DNA of 64,000 bases from Homarus americanus. Taxonomy: Eukaryota > Arthropoda > Malacostraca > Decapoda > Nephropidae. The stretch lies in contig NW_024737068.1 in the NCBI RefSeq assembly GCF_018991925.1, forward strand, positions 12,625,469 to 12,689,468. Reading direction: 5' to 3'. Positions 11,845 through 21,830 of this stretch are shown one piece after another. Each line of letters opens with the position of its first letter. Position 1 is the first letter of the stretch. The notes below the pieces were generated by a model, which was not told where the DNA came from, made no database searches, and saw only the letters and a list, made by a program, of their open reading frames with translations. A program made the translations under genes and the position numbers.

Positions 11845-11927
11845 CTTGTGACTGACATCGGACCCACTCACTGACCCACACAGGCTCGACCCCATCGTCT
11901 TAGCGTCACTATAATACGGTACATCAC
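11845..11927 (-). CDS. Candidate internal coding exon, unknown gene
   Basis: Read on the minus strand, an acceptor with a good pyrimidine tract (GGGTCTTTTTCCAG) leads into 83 nt, ended by the near-consensus donor AAG|GTAAGT. One frame is open throughout and gives 27 codons (starts DVPYYSDAKTMG, ends GSDVSHK) after two leading bases. Serine and glycine are frequent. That phase needs one base from the previous exon, which is what the candidate exon at 17381-17519 supplies. The family is not recognised. The strong splice sites and open frame argue for a real exon, but no homology or transcript evidence can be given. Confidence 0.45.
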
Positions 11928-11929
11928 CT

Positions 11930-12290
11930 GGAAAAAGACCCAGTTAAACTGTAGTAGAATAGTAGGTATTTTATTTATCTTTTATTTTGTCTCAAACGTT
12001 TAAATTTCGAAGACATTTATACATAATGTAGTCGATAGTTCGCAGCTATCAAACAGGGAGGTACTACCGCCTGGGAAGATACTGGAAGCATAATGTGCGG
12101 TCTAACGGTAGACTCTGCTGCCATATGGCATCACAAAAATTGTGACCAAGTCCCAGGTTGCTGATCTGACTTTCTGCCTCATTTACACACAATTGCAGGG
12201 TCTCAATTGTTTCTCTTACTTTGACAACACAACATACATACCAGTATATTGTTTCTTACTATTTATATATTTTTTTAATTTTTGTATTTC
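11930..12290. other. No gene recognised (possible intron 1 of minus-strand gene)
   Basis: Mixed single-copy sequence. No repeat or element recognised before the TTA tract. Confidence 0.4.

Positions 12291-12294
<4 letters not shown>

Positions 12295-12371
<77 letters not shown>
12295..12371. repeat. (TTA)n microsatellite
   Basis: About 25 uninterrupted TTA units. Confidence 0.96.
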
Positions 12372-12468
12372 GTTATCATTATTATTTTATTTTAATTATA
12401 AATTTTATTTACTATGAATTATTATTTTATTTATATTTTTTTTTATTAAAAAAATTTATTTGCGATGA

Positions 12469-12505
<37 letters not shown>
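12469..12505. repeat. (ATT)n microsatellite
   Basis: About 12 ATT units. Confidence 0.95.
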
Positions 12506-12506
<1 letters not shown>

Positions 12507-13164
12507 ATTTTCACCCCCCAGGCCCCGATGTGGGTCAGTGACCTGTGCCCGTGTGGGCTAATCTCCGTAAAAAAACAAAACATCAATATGTGTATAAATC
12601 TCACTCATGTATGTCTGTCGTGTTTGACCGACACTAATTTTCGCTATTTATTAATAAGTGTTGCATGTAGTCTTTGTGACTGTTCTTTTAACATTGTCCG
12701 TTTTTATTGATAATATCTTACTGTCTCGAGCAAATTTTCATTTCATAAATTTTATTAAGTCACATTCAGTCGCTTTATTTAAATTTCCTAATTTATCAGA
12801 CATATTTTCTATTACTCCAGCTCTATGTATACGGTACTTATATTACATAAGAGCCTAATCATGCGGGTTTTTTTAAATATCGAATAATCATATAAATGAG
12901 TATGATAATCAGCTTAGTGTAATGTGTTCCTTCCACTGTCTAGAGAATTAATGTAAAGCCCCGACCGTCTGACCACGACAATGTTTACTCATCACAACGC
13001 TGATGTTCCCGAGAAAGAAATTCCACCTGAAAAAATAAAGAGCCAATTATACTTGTAATTTGTAAGTTTCTTTAACCAGTTCAGCACTAATTGAAGTAAA
13101 TTGTAAGTGACCACTATACAAATTATTATTTTTTATTATCATTGTCCTTGCTATAATTAATAAT

Positions 13165-13262
13165 ACCTAACCTAACCTAACCCAACTCCCCCAAACAGCG
13201 TTAGTGTGCTTAATCATCGGGTAAGAAAAAGATGGGGACTAATTTTTAGTTGATCCTTTTAG
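13165..13262. mobile_element. Foldback CCTAA element, right-arm remnant
   Basis: Three CCTAA units are followed by AGCGTTAGTGTGCTTAATC, ATCGGGTAAG and GGGGACTAATTTTTAGTTGA, the same order as the right arm of the copies at 48.8 and 50.1 kb. The left arm is not visible. Confidence 0.5.
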
Positions 13263-13413
13263 CGATTTTATGCATTATTCTTTGGGAATGAATGGTAAAC
13301 AAATTGGGGATGATCTTTCTTGGTTCTGCTGCGGCATAACACGCACGGCTGCCCTCTTGCTGCCTTTTTGATATTAAATGAATTTCGCGGTCATGTGACA
13401 TAAACAAACTATA

Positions 13414-13590
13414 GTCTTTGCAGACGACACGAGTTGCACACTCGCCATCTATTGTTTTGGCTCAGCACTTTTTAGGACCCAATGAGCAAATGCAGCATAC
13501 TTAATATTGGAAGAACAAATACTATCAATGTATACAGACTTAACAACATCAACCTAGAGGAGTCGACTTGTGAAAGAGACTTAGGGCCGT
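13414..13590 (+). pseudogene. Non-LTR retrotransposon reverse transcriptase remnant
   Basis: The plus strand encodes VFADDTSCTLAIYC at 13414, matching the F/YADD catalytic motif of reverse transcriptases. After a frame change it encodes GRTNTINVYRLNN...LEESTCERDLG at about 13510-13581. In Jockey/CR1-like LINEs an xERDLG block lies downstream of the ADD motif in this order. The distance is shorter than usual and the frame is broken, so this is a decayed fragment that ends abruptly just before 13592. Confidence 0.5.
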
Positions 13591-13935
13591 ACTGATAGTC
13601 ATTACGACGATAATGACGATCACTCTCGTGTGTCGGGATGCAACCACCCAACGCTGAGTGCCATATTCCTAGGCCCTTACATGAGCGTGTCAACACGGCA
13701 GCTCGTGTCGGATGGCAAAATTTTTTTTGGCCATGCGCGTGTGCCAAATGTATTATTTCACATAATTAGAAAGACGATTTAGAGAGATATTTAGTTGTTA
13801 TTTTATACCGGCACAATAATATAATGTAAAATAAATTTTTTTAATAAAATTGAACTTTATTATTTGTTCGAAACAAAATAGATAATTTTTTCATCTGAGC
13901 ACTTGGCAACAATGTTTGCGCGCGTGTTATCAAAC

Positions 13936-14168
13936 ATGGAGGTAGTAAGAAAACGTTCTGCAGCTCTGTCTGAAACCCAACACATGGCACTTTAGCGCCA
14001 TATTGAGCAAAGGCCAATCATTGAGGACAGGTCTACAAGCAACACCATTAATTATAGGAAAAGAAAGGCCTGGGATGAAATTACTGCTTCATTCAACGCC
14101 AGCTACCCAGACCAAATCCCTCGCTCAGCCAAGCAGCTCAAGAGAAGTTACGAGCACATAAAACGGAA
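13936..14168 (+). CDS. Exon 1 of Myb/SANT-like gene (frame broken)
   Basis: The ATG at 13936 (AAACATGGAG) starts MEVVRKRSAALSETQHMAL followed by TAG. The frame then resumes and covers most of the SANT-like helices, including KAWDEIT and the QLKRSYEHIKRK helix. The exon ends with two bases of a codon at the consensus donor AA|GTAAGT. No methionine lies between the TAG and the exon end, so a domain-containing protein cannot start after the stop. Confidence 0.65.
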
Positions 14169-14834
14169 GTAAGTATATGTTTATTTCTAAGTTTAGTATT
14201 TAAAAAATATGTTTTTTTGCCAGTAGGTTACTAAATTGATTAGGATTACAGTATTTAAGTGACGTGTCATGTGAGGAGTCCCACCTCCTACCGAAGTAGA
14301 CAGAAGGAAAGCTCCCATCTCGCCTCCCCATTTTCCCTTCCTTCATATAATTTTATGATCACGTTCAGTTATATATCAAAATAAGTGTTTTTATGTCTAC
14401 TTTTATAAGTTATGTATGCCTATATGCTATTCCATGCGGTGTCTGAGTAGTATTGACCATATATTTTATATGTGCAAGTGTTAGCCATTGATTTATTTTT
14501 ACTCCTAAGAGTGCTAGGTTAAAATTGTGTATGATATCTGAAACACAAATTAAATTCATAATGAAGGAACTGGTATGGAGGATACACCAGTAAAAAGGTG
14601 CTTCAGCTATACTGTGTTAGGTTCTCTTGTTTGTCATCTTTAATTGCCAGTGAATAAATTGAAGACAACATGGGACACTAAGAATTAATACTTTATTGAC
14701 ATGTTTTCTTTTTAGTAATAATTTTATACAAAAGATGACAACTACAGCATTTTTGTTAACACTACAAATCAGTAAATGCAAAACATTGATAAAAAGTTAT
14801 GGATAAGTGAAAAAAAAAGTGGAGCAGTCATATT

Positions 14835-15055
14835 TAATATTTGGTTAGGTAGGTTAAATTAACGTTAGGTTATGTCAAATTAAAGTTAGGTTAGATGAGG
14901 TTAAGTTAGATTACGTTACAATTAGGATAAATTAACTTAAGTTTAGTTAAAGTTAGGTTAGGTTAAAATAAAGTTAGGTTAAGTAAAAAATAAGTTAGGT
15001 TAGGCTACAGTTAAGCTAGGTAAGGTTATTTTAAATTAATGTTAGGTTATTTCCA
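14835..15055. repeat. Degenerate GTTAGGTTA repeat in intron 1
   Basis: About 20 diverged copies of TTAGGTTA/AAGTTAGGTTA with many substitutions, lying wholly within intron 1 of the Myb/SANT-like gene. Telomere-word-like, but too degenerate and short to be an active array. Confidence 0.75.
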
Positions 15056-15265
15056 TGTTTTGTGCCATTTATTCACTGACAATGGGTGGCCATTGTCATA
15101 GAACGAAGCTAAACAGCATATAACTCTATATGAAACAGGTATTATTCTGCAGATTTGGTGTGCTTTACATTAGGTGCCTGGAAAGCATGATAAAAGCCTA
15201 TGCTGTTGCTATAATTATTTATTTTTGTACTGTATACAGTATTTATTTTGTTATGTTTCTTTCAG

Positions 15266-15468
15266 AACTAAAAGCTGAGATATACAGCAAAGAAAAATTC
15301 TAGCAAAGACAGGTGGTGGTCCACCACTCAAAATATCGGAAGCTTCAGAAGAAATGGTCTTGGCATCATCACTGATGGGGGCAGAATTGTCAATGGCTGA
15401 TAACATTTACGAGACCTTCAGTAAACCAGTACATGAAGCAAATAATACCTTAGAAAATGTGCAGCTAG
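15266..15468 (+). CDS. Exon 2 of Myb/SANT-like gene (frame broken)
   Basis: The acceptor TTTCTTTCAG precedes 203 nt that complete the codon left by exon 1. TGA follows at 15276. The frame then reads DIQQRKILAKTGGGPPLKI and continues, acidic and helical (EEMVLASSLMGAELS), to the donor CTAG|GTGAGA. The TGGGPP block is the hallmark that follows the SANT-like domain in this family. An in-frame Met at the start of MVLASSLMGAELS could begin a truncated protein. Confidence 0.65.
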
Positions 15469-15661
15469 GTGAGAATATTACAGAAAAGTGATCGATTTAT
15501 ACAGTTGCGTGCATTCATAACTCCCATTGCTCAATCTCCTTTTGCTATCGAAAAATCAAACGGGAACAGTGGCTGACAGCTAAATATTTTATCTGTTATT
15601 TTTCTTATGTCACTTTTACCTTTACCTTATACACGTGTACTGACACAGTTTACTGTTTCAG

Positions 15662-16269
15662 TATTTGCCAAGGTGCTCGAGCAACCCAGTGCTCGTGGCA
15701 TGCGGAAGACTTCTGCAAGTGTACCTTCTGCTTCACTTACTCAGTCCTATGATCCACTTGTTTTACCTGGTCCAACCCCAGGGCCATCATCTGTGTCTTC
15801 TGCACAATTTACTGAAGTTTCATCTACTGTTTATCGACCTCTATTTTCACCCTCTGTTCCTGTCTCACAAGTCAATGTTCCTGCCTCACCAGTCATTGCT
15901 CCTGCCTCACCAAACATTGCTCCTGCCTCGGCAGTCAATGCCCCTGACTCACTATCGAGTGATATTGCCTCACCCCCTCCTGCTCATGCTTCCAACCAAC
16001 ACCTTTATTCGGTGTCCAGGGCATCTGGTTCTCGGCCAAGGAGCAAACCAAGGCGAACTAGGAGGGTGACAAGTGTCTATGAAATGTGTGATAAAAGACA
16101 AGAAGAGTTACATAAATCTAAGTTGTACAGATTGAATGGGGAGCATGAGGAGGAAATGAAACTGAAAAAAGAAATGATGTTAACACAAAAACTACAACAA
16201 ACTGCAATTGCATGGATTGAAAAGACACATGAAAAATTGAATAATTCTTTGGATTTGTTAGTGTTTTAA
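15662..16269 (+). CDS. Exon 3 of Myb/SANT-like gene, linker and coiled coil
   Basis: The acceptor TACTGTTTCAG supplies two bases (TA) that join the final G of exon 2 into a valine codon, and 201 further codons run to TAA. Residues in the first half form a Pro/Ser/Ala/Val-rich linker with a repeated APASP/VPASP motif. A basic patch (SRPRSKPRRTRRVTS) follows. The last 60 residues (KRQEELHKSKL ... LNNSLDLLVF) are charged and heptad-like, as in MSANTD-type C-termini that mediate oligomerisation. An in-frame ATG upstream at 15607 lies in the intron and is not favoured as the start. Confidence 0.7.
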
Positions 16270-16400
16270 GGAAAGCAGGAGCTGCATATGATGCCATGGC
16301 TAAATCATATGAATGATGTTGTAATATTTCAGAAATTGGCATCTAAAGTAAAAGTTATTCGTTCTATTTCTTACATATTCAACTCATTTTATTTGAAGGA

Positions 16401-16557
16401 AATAAACATACATGTGTTTATTTTGACAAAGGTTTTTTTGTTTACAAAAGCTGTCATAAGTATGGCAGGTAATTATTTGTGGGTGGTGAATATTTATAAT
16501 ATACATAAAGGCTGTGATTTTCAAAAATTGAATTTATTTCCTGTGATAAAGAATAAA
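16401..16557 (+). terminator. Candidate poly(A) signals of the Myb/SANT-like gene
   Basis: Two AATAAA hexamers lie 132 and 283 nt beyond the stop codon, at 16401-16406 and 16552-16557. The second is followed by T/GT-rich sequence (GTTTTGTTTGGTGT). Which one is used cannot be told from sequence. Confidence 0.45.
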
Positions 16558-17380
16558 GTTTTGTTTGGTGTATACAGGTATTTATAAAATATGTTATACT
16601 GTGCAAAGTACTGTATAGAGGATATGTTTCATTTATTAAATTTTATGCATTGATATAAATAGCTGTAGAGAAGGAGTGAACCATTTCTTTTTGTGCCCAA
16701 GATAGAAATATTTTCATGTCAGTTACAAATATTGTCCAAAGTATGGCAGTTAAGATTTATTTTTATATATCTATAATATAAGCTGTGAATTTCAGGAAAT
16801 GCAGAACTATGTATAGAAAAATTAGTTTATTTTCTTAATTTTTACACATTTATAAAAAATATAAATGTATATTTCTTTCCTTTTGTTGTCTTCATAAAAC
16901 CTCACAGGTGAATTACCTTACATATTGAGTTATGCTCCATTATTAAAGACCACAGTGAAGTAAAAAAAACTATATTACTGGGCCACAAACTGTGATATTT
17001 TCCTTGCTAACTCAAGATAGAGTGAGCTCACTTGGCTTGCCTCATTCCGGAAAACATAAGTGAATTTCCCGGTTCAGATGGTTGAAATTTTATTACTACG
17101 ACAAAAATATTGTATGAATGAATAAAGATAAGAAACATACCTTAAATGATAACAGAAGTAATTGTTAATTGAAGATGAGGCTCACAGCACAGAGAGCAGT
17201 CGGAGCTGTGATGTCAACATTCCAATAGTGTTTCAAGTTCATAACTGTTGTGAAAGTTCATTTATCCGTATTAACACTTCTTTTAATTGTTCTTATCAAA
17301 AAAAATAAAATAATTCGACGTAGACATCTGTAATATAAAGTACTGGAAGAACTTTCATAAAATATAATGATGATTATTAC

Positions 17381-17519
17381 CTATTTGTCGTAAGGCAGCT
17401 ATCGCGTGGGGGTAGCCATCCGATGTTGTTTCCAACATTTCAGGGATATGCGTACGGTTCCCTTCCGATACCTCGTTTATTTTATTACGTTTCCGTCGCA
17501 AATTTATATTTTTCGGCAT
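17381..17519 (-). CDS. Candidate first coding exon of minus-strand gene, unknown
   Basis: On the minus strand an ATG at 17519 opens 46 codons, starting MPKNINLRRKRNKINEVSEG and ending SDGYPHAIAALRQI, up to a GT donor (AAATAG|GTAATA) at 17380. Composition looks coding: an Arg/Lys-rich start, then a mixed amphipathic part. The exon lies immediately beside the CCAAT/E-box block. It leaves one base, which with the two leading bases of the exon at 11845-11927 makes a Gly codon. The protein family is not recognised. The ATG context is weak (T at -3), so an earlier start or noncoding status remains possible. Confidence 0.42.
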
Positions 17520-17529
17520 CTATTTAACA

Positions 17530-17700
17530 CAGGAAATTACATTTTGCAGTGACACAGTTTTCATTTGACTCACACGAGTATGTTCCGCCAATTACCACGA
17601 GTCTTTGTGTCACGTGACCATGGCCCGCCAATCAGCGTTGCTCTCGGTGTCACGTGATACTCTGTGTTTTGAATTATGTTTGACGGTTGACTACTCATAA
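17530..17700. promoter_or_regulatory. Candidate bidirectional promoter with duplicated CCAAT plus E-box module
   Basis: CCGCCAAT occurs at 17585-17592 and 17625-17632, and GTGTCACGTGA at 17607-17617 and 17647-17657. Both pairs have the same 22-bp offset, so a 40-bp unit has been duplicated. CCAAT matches the NF-Y site; CACGTG is the E-box bound by USF/Myc-class factors. No TATA box is evident. The block sits between a minus-strand candidate first exon and a plus-strand exon-like region with a donor, which suggests divergent transcription. Confidence 0.5.
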
Positions 17701-17998
17701 GCGGTTTTCCTTGTGCACCGGGTGTTCTTCCTCGGCTTGGCAAACGATTTATTGTGTATTTGAAAACGATTCCACTGTCATTGACATTTTTAAGGCCTGC
17801 GATATTCTGCCAACCACTGTGAAGTGTTACAGGTGTTCAGTCGCAAAATAGAGAATAATTGTGGATGGATATCAAGAGTTTGGTGCTTCGTGCCGGCAAT
17901 AAGAAGGAACATTATACCAAATACAACGATCACAAGACTGTACTCCACCACCTCCTCCTACAAGTATCATCACTATCCTCTAGCATCTGTTAATTAAG
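17700..17998 (+). other. Candidate plus-strand 5' exon with 42-codon ORF
   Basis: Downstream of the CCAAT/E-box block the sequence is richer in CpG than its surroundings and ends at a strong donor (TTAAG|GTAAGT) at 17999. Inside, ATG at 17865 opens a short frame starting MDIKSLVLRAGNKKEHYTKY that stops at 17991-17993, six bases before the donor. It could be an upstream ORF in a 5' UTR or part of a noncoding transcript. No downstream exon could be assigned. Confidence 0.35.
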
Positions 17999-17999
17999 G

Positions 18000-19060
18000 T
18001 AAGTTTTTTATTTACAGAACTGGGGGGATAGATCAGGTCCTTTTGGTTTCCCTGGTTAGGTTTCGTTTCGTCAGTTTTGTGTGTGTTTTTACCCTACAAT
18101 TCCCTTTACTACAAAACTATGCCCACTTTGTACAACCAGTGTAGTCGGTAATTGGGGGACGGGATGGGGGTCATATCTCCATAACAGCTCATTTGAGACG
18201 GAAATGAAGGTCAAATTCGCTTGGAACAACACAATGAAAACCTATTTTTATTACTAGTTCCGTGGTCGACAAATTCCGAATCATTACCTGTGGTTTCGTG
18301 AGTTCATAGACGAAATATATTTAATCAGTAAAATTGTTATAGTTTATATTGGCTCAGTATGTATACAGTGCAGGAATACAAACAGTGGTAAACATGTTAA
18401 CTGTAGTAAACTAGACTGTAATGTGATATTTACGCTCATTTTCTTAAGATGGGATGTTTTGCCATCCCTTCACCTCCCTTAAGATAGGGGCACGTAAACC
18501 CACTTTCATTATTATTATTATTATTTTAACTTTTATCAACTTTTAAATAAAGGAGAGTGTACTTGTATTTTAGAAGGGGATACAGTGACCATGGGTTGGT
18601 ACACCTGCTTGAGTAGGCATCAGATGTGCTCATCACCTAGTGCCTTATTACGTACTGTTTACTTGTTAACATTACTTTAAGGCTCTTATAACGCTCAATA
18701 AACAGTTTTTATAAGAGCACATATTTAACGACGGAAGATTGTTCAGAAATATACTCCGTTTATCAGCTTTTACTGTTGCCAAATTAAGTGACATTTGTAA
18801 ATTACACTATAGCCAGAGGTAAACAATACTGCTTTGTCATAATGTAAAAAGAAATATTCTTGCACATTTAGTGTATATTTTAGGGTGAATTTTTCTTTAT
18901 GCACCGGTCTTTCTCTCGCTGTCATTAATATGTATTTCGTAATGTTTAGACAATTCTAAGACTTTTTTCCTCTGTTATTCCAACTGGAAATTTAGGATAA
19001 CTGAGATATTAATTTTTCAATACTATTAGATTTGGTCAAGTCTTGTCATTTGTTGTTTAC
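18000..19060. other. No gene recognised
   Basis: AT-rich single-copy sequence with a small (ATT)6 tract near 18508. If the plus-strand exon ending at 17998 is real, this would be its first intron. Confidence 0.4.
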
Positions 19061-19066
19061 ATCTTG

Positions 19067-19107
19067 CGGAGGTCTGACACCCGTTCACGCATCGCCCCAG
19101 ACCTCCG
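19067..19107. other. Short perfect hairpin
   Basis: CGGAGGTCTG at 19067-19076 is the exact inverse of CAGACCTCCG at 19098-19107, with a 21-nt loop. It lies in a small GC-richer patch; no function can be inferred. Confidence 0.5.
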
Positions 19108-19212
19108 TCTTCGCTTCTTAAGCGTCTATAGTGCATGGGGGTGGTGTAGGAGTTTCTTATTGGCTATAGCGAAAGGAATATTATTATTGGGCAAGATTTT
19201 TTTGTCTTAGCC

Positions 19213-19500
19213 CATTAACAATGGGTGGTGCGTCTGGAGCGGAAATTTTAATTTTCGGTACCAGATATGGCTGAACAGGTGGAAGAGCTGTGCCAACATT
19301 GTGATAGAGATTATTTTACGCCAATTGCCGATTTTCATCAGAAAAATAGTGAGGCAATTTCCTTTTTTGTTTTAGAAAACACAGCGTATTTGTCCAAAGT
19401 ATAATAGACAGTGTACACTGCATGAAGAACAACACATTTGGCGGTGTCCTCAGTTTTCTTCAGCCGAACAGTAAGAAACTGAAGAGGTGCAACCCTGGTT
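19213..19500 (+). other. Possible decayed ORF with Cys/His motifs
   Basis: ATG at 19267 opens MAEQVEELCQHCDRDYFTPI and stops after about 45 codons. In the next frame, just after a tract resembling an acceptor (TTTTTTGTTTTAG), RICPKYNRQC continues as TLHEEQHIWRCPQF with cysteines and histidines spaced somewhat like a zinc knuckle. A frameshift would be needed to join them. This could be a degraded zinc-finger or retroelement gag fragment, or chance. Confidence 0.22.
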
Positions 19501-19533
19501 AGATTAGGTTACGTTACGTTAGGTCAGATTTCG
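19496..19533. repeat. Short TTAGG-like repeat
   Basis: GGTTAGATTAGGTTACGTTA-type words followed by GTTAGG. Remnant of the TTAGG-like words common in this window. Confidence 0.5.
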
Positions 19534-19872
19534 TTTTGTTTCGTTGGTTGGTTGGTATTTTATTTATTTAACAGTAGTTCCAGATACCCACTATTTTGTT
19601 ATGACTATTTGTATATATATAATTTATACCTGTGTTTCTGTTGCGAGATTTATAAATACTATCATTGGCTTCGTTACAACAGCCTTCACCGTTTTGTGTG
19701 TCGGCTAACCAGGCGACTCCAACGTCACAGTGATTGATTTTACAGTGGGCAGTTGTATGCTGTTGACAAGGAAAATGAAAGGACGATATTGTGGTTTGTG
19801 GAGCCACATCTGACTAAACCATTCATGGTGATAGACATTATCTGCGAACCAAACCTGCCCTGCCTAACCTAA

Positions 19873-19922
19873 CAAAAGAACATAAGAAAATAAGGAGTCT
19901 GCAATACGCCGGTTGGTCTAGC
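19873..19922 (-). mobile_element. LINE/SINE 3' tail fragment, antisense
   Basis: GAACATAAGAAAATAAGGAG followed by TCTGCAATACGCCGGTTGGT resembles the inverse of the tails at 24808 and 57541 (CCGGCNN...GCAG...CTTATGTTC words). Only the tail is left. Confidence 0.4.
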
Positions 19923-19929
19923 CTAAAAA

Positions 19930-21300
19930 TATGAGATCATTAAGTCTTGTTTGGTTGTACTTTGTTTGGAGTAATTTACGGTTTTGTTGACTGAGTCTTG
20001 TCAAATTTCACTCACATTGGCTGACGTCCAGACACCTAACTGTGGCTCGAATGTGTGTATGCGAGCCACTTACGTACATCATGGATGTGTATCGTGTGTG
20101 CATTGTGCATGTGAATCAGGTATGTATACTGCGATTAAATATTATAAAACACATGTACTGTACATTAGTTCTTCCATCTATGTAAAATTTTATGTGTTAA
20201 CTAGACCCCAAGCACTCATAGACAAAAAATATATGCCAGGTTATATGCAAAATGGGACATAATCTATTTCAGGCCATGAGCTCTGCAACTGATAGGGAGG
20301 TTGACTGATCCCTTTCTTCACGCCGATTCACCATAATTACCGAACTGATTATGCAACTTGCTCATGTTGTTAATTGACAGATGACTCGTTCCCACGTCAT
20401 CGTCCTCCATCAACTGTGACTCGTATTGTCTTGAATGTCATAAGGTCATGATAGTGACAGAACAAGCGATCGGTAGATGAAGATGTCTTGTATAATGGCA
20501 GTGGTGTGAGTATAATGTGATAGATCCCTTAACCTGCCCAATTTAGTGTAACGAGTACCGGTAACTACGCTTTATTGAAATTAAATAAGTCTTACCGATA
20601 GTCAATCTTTTATGATTATTCCTGTGGTCCTTTCTGTAGATGATTTTTTTATACGGAAACATTCTTCTCATATATTATCTCCTACTGCCACGGTCGACAG
20701 GGACGGAGATGTTCCATTGACTTTGAACGTGTAGCTTAAAAACTGTGACTACTGAGGGAGAGAGAGCAGCTGGCATTAGTGTTTCTGTCATGATCCCACG
20801 TAAGCCAAATGTTGAATCTCATTCCTTATGATAAGTCCCTCTGTCAAACTTGCATACAATTTGCAGTGGAAATTATATTCTCTTGTTACTTATCGACATC
20901 ACATGGTGGAGAGGACTTCCCCAGGATTATTCCAAAATTTTACCACTAAAAGCTTTTTTTTTAAATTTAATATCGATATAGCAATGTATTTTTCTCCTTG
21001 TTCTATTAATAATTGTCTTCGCCTGGAATATAAATTTATTACCACTTGAAACACACAAAGTATATCTTGGTAGATTAAGTGGTTATGGGTTGAAAGGTGC
21101 CGAATACTACTTTCTTAACCCTTGATACGTGGAATTTTATATAAAGAAGAAGTAACACGGTCAAGTTATGTTATTTGAATCTCCTGTCAGTGTTCGGTCT
21201 TTTTGACTCGGTACGTCAGCCACAACCCGGCACCGTACCTCCCCTTGAGTTCATCAGTCAATGTATGTCAGTATGTATTCATCAGTCTCTACTAAAAGGT
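19930..21300. other. No gene recognised
   Basis: Mixed single-copy sequence without convincing coding frame, repeat or element. Confidence 0.45.
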
Positions 21301-21312
21301 GTGTTCTTCAGT

Positions 21313-21453
21313 CACTATGTTAGGATGTGTTCACTTTACGTTAACATGTGTTCGCCAGTCACTATGTTAGGATGTGTTCACTTTACGTTAACATGTGTTC
21401 GCCAGTCACTATGTTAGGATGTGTTCATGAATCACTACGTCGGGATGCGTTCA
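21313..21453. repeat. 47-bp tandem repeat
   Basis: CACTATGTTAGGATGTGTTC recurs at 21313, 21360 and 21407, with nearly identical 47-bp spacers containing ACGTTAACATGTGTTCGCCA. The last copy is partial. Confidence 0.9.
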
Positions 21454-21627
21454 TCAGTCATTGGACGTCAGCATGTGCCAACAGGTCTACTTCAGAGAGA
21501 CTCGGCATCTGTCATTGTTCAGGTTACTACTGCTGGACACTACTTGCTGCGTCAGGACAGGTGTACTGTAGATGTGTTTGGTGGTCAAGTTATCTTGACG
21601 TTTGTGGCTTATACCTGTTTTACTCAA

Positions 21628-21830
21628 GGGGTAGGTCTTCGTACTCAAAGGGTAAGTCATCGTATTCAAGGGGTGGGTCATCGTACTCAAAGGGTAAGTC
21701 ATCGTATTCAAGGGGTGGGTCATCGTACTCAAAGGGTAAGTCATCGTATTCAAGGGGTGGGTCATCGTACTCAAAGGGTAAGTCATCGTATTCAAGGGGT
21801 GGGTCATCGTACTCATAGGGGTAAGTCGTC
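21628..21830. repeat. 42-bp (2 x 21) tandem repeat
   Basis: Between four and five copies of a 42-bp unit made of two related halves, TACTCAAAGGGTAAGTCATC and TATTCAAGGGGTGGGTCATC, each followed by G. Open frames on both strands (SSYSKGK..., YPLSTMTHPL...) arise because 42 is divisible by 3. Confidence 0.93.

Larger units (their letters stand above)
13936..16269 (+). pseudogene. Three-exon Myb/SANT-like (zeste/MSANTD-type) gene with two in-frame stops
   Basis: Exons 13936-14168, 15266-15468 and 15662-16269 join in one frame across two GT...AG introns (1097 and 193 nt) and would encode about 346 residues. The N-terminal part resembles the Myb/SANT-like DNA-binding domain of zeste/MSANTD proteins: conserved Trp in KAWDEITASFN, then RSAKQLKRSYEHIKRK, then the characteristic KTGGGPP motif at the start of exon 2. 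A Pro/Ser/Ala-rich linker and a charged C-terminal coiled coil follow. Two stops interrupt the frame: TAG at 13993-13995 and TGA at 15276-15278. Each is one C-to-T change from a sense codon (CAG, CGA) that fits the family. Everything else is intact, so the gene is either a young pseudogene, carries assembly errors, or starts downstream at the exon 2 Met. Such genes are often related to Harbinger-type transposon Myb proteins; no transposase was found here. Confidence 0.72.

Noticed and set aside
17141..17245. Alternative second exon of the minus-strand gene
   Set aside because: A frame from 17245 could splice in phase to 17381 and a donor exists at 17140, but the frame stops early and the acceptor is weak; the exon at 11845-11927 fits better.
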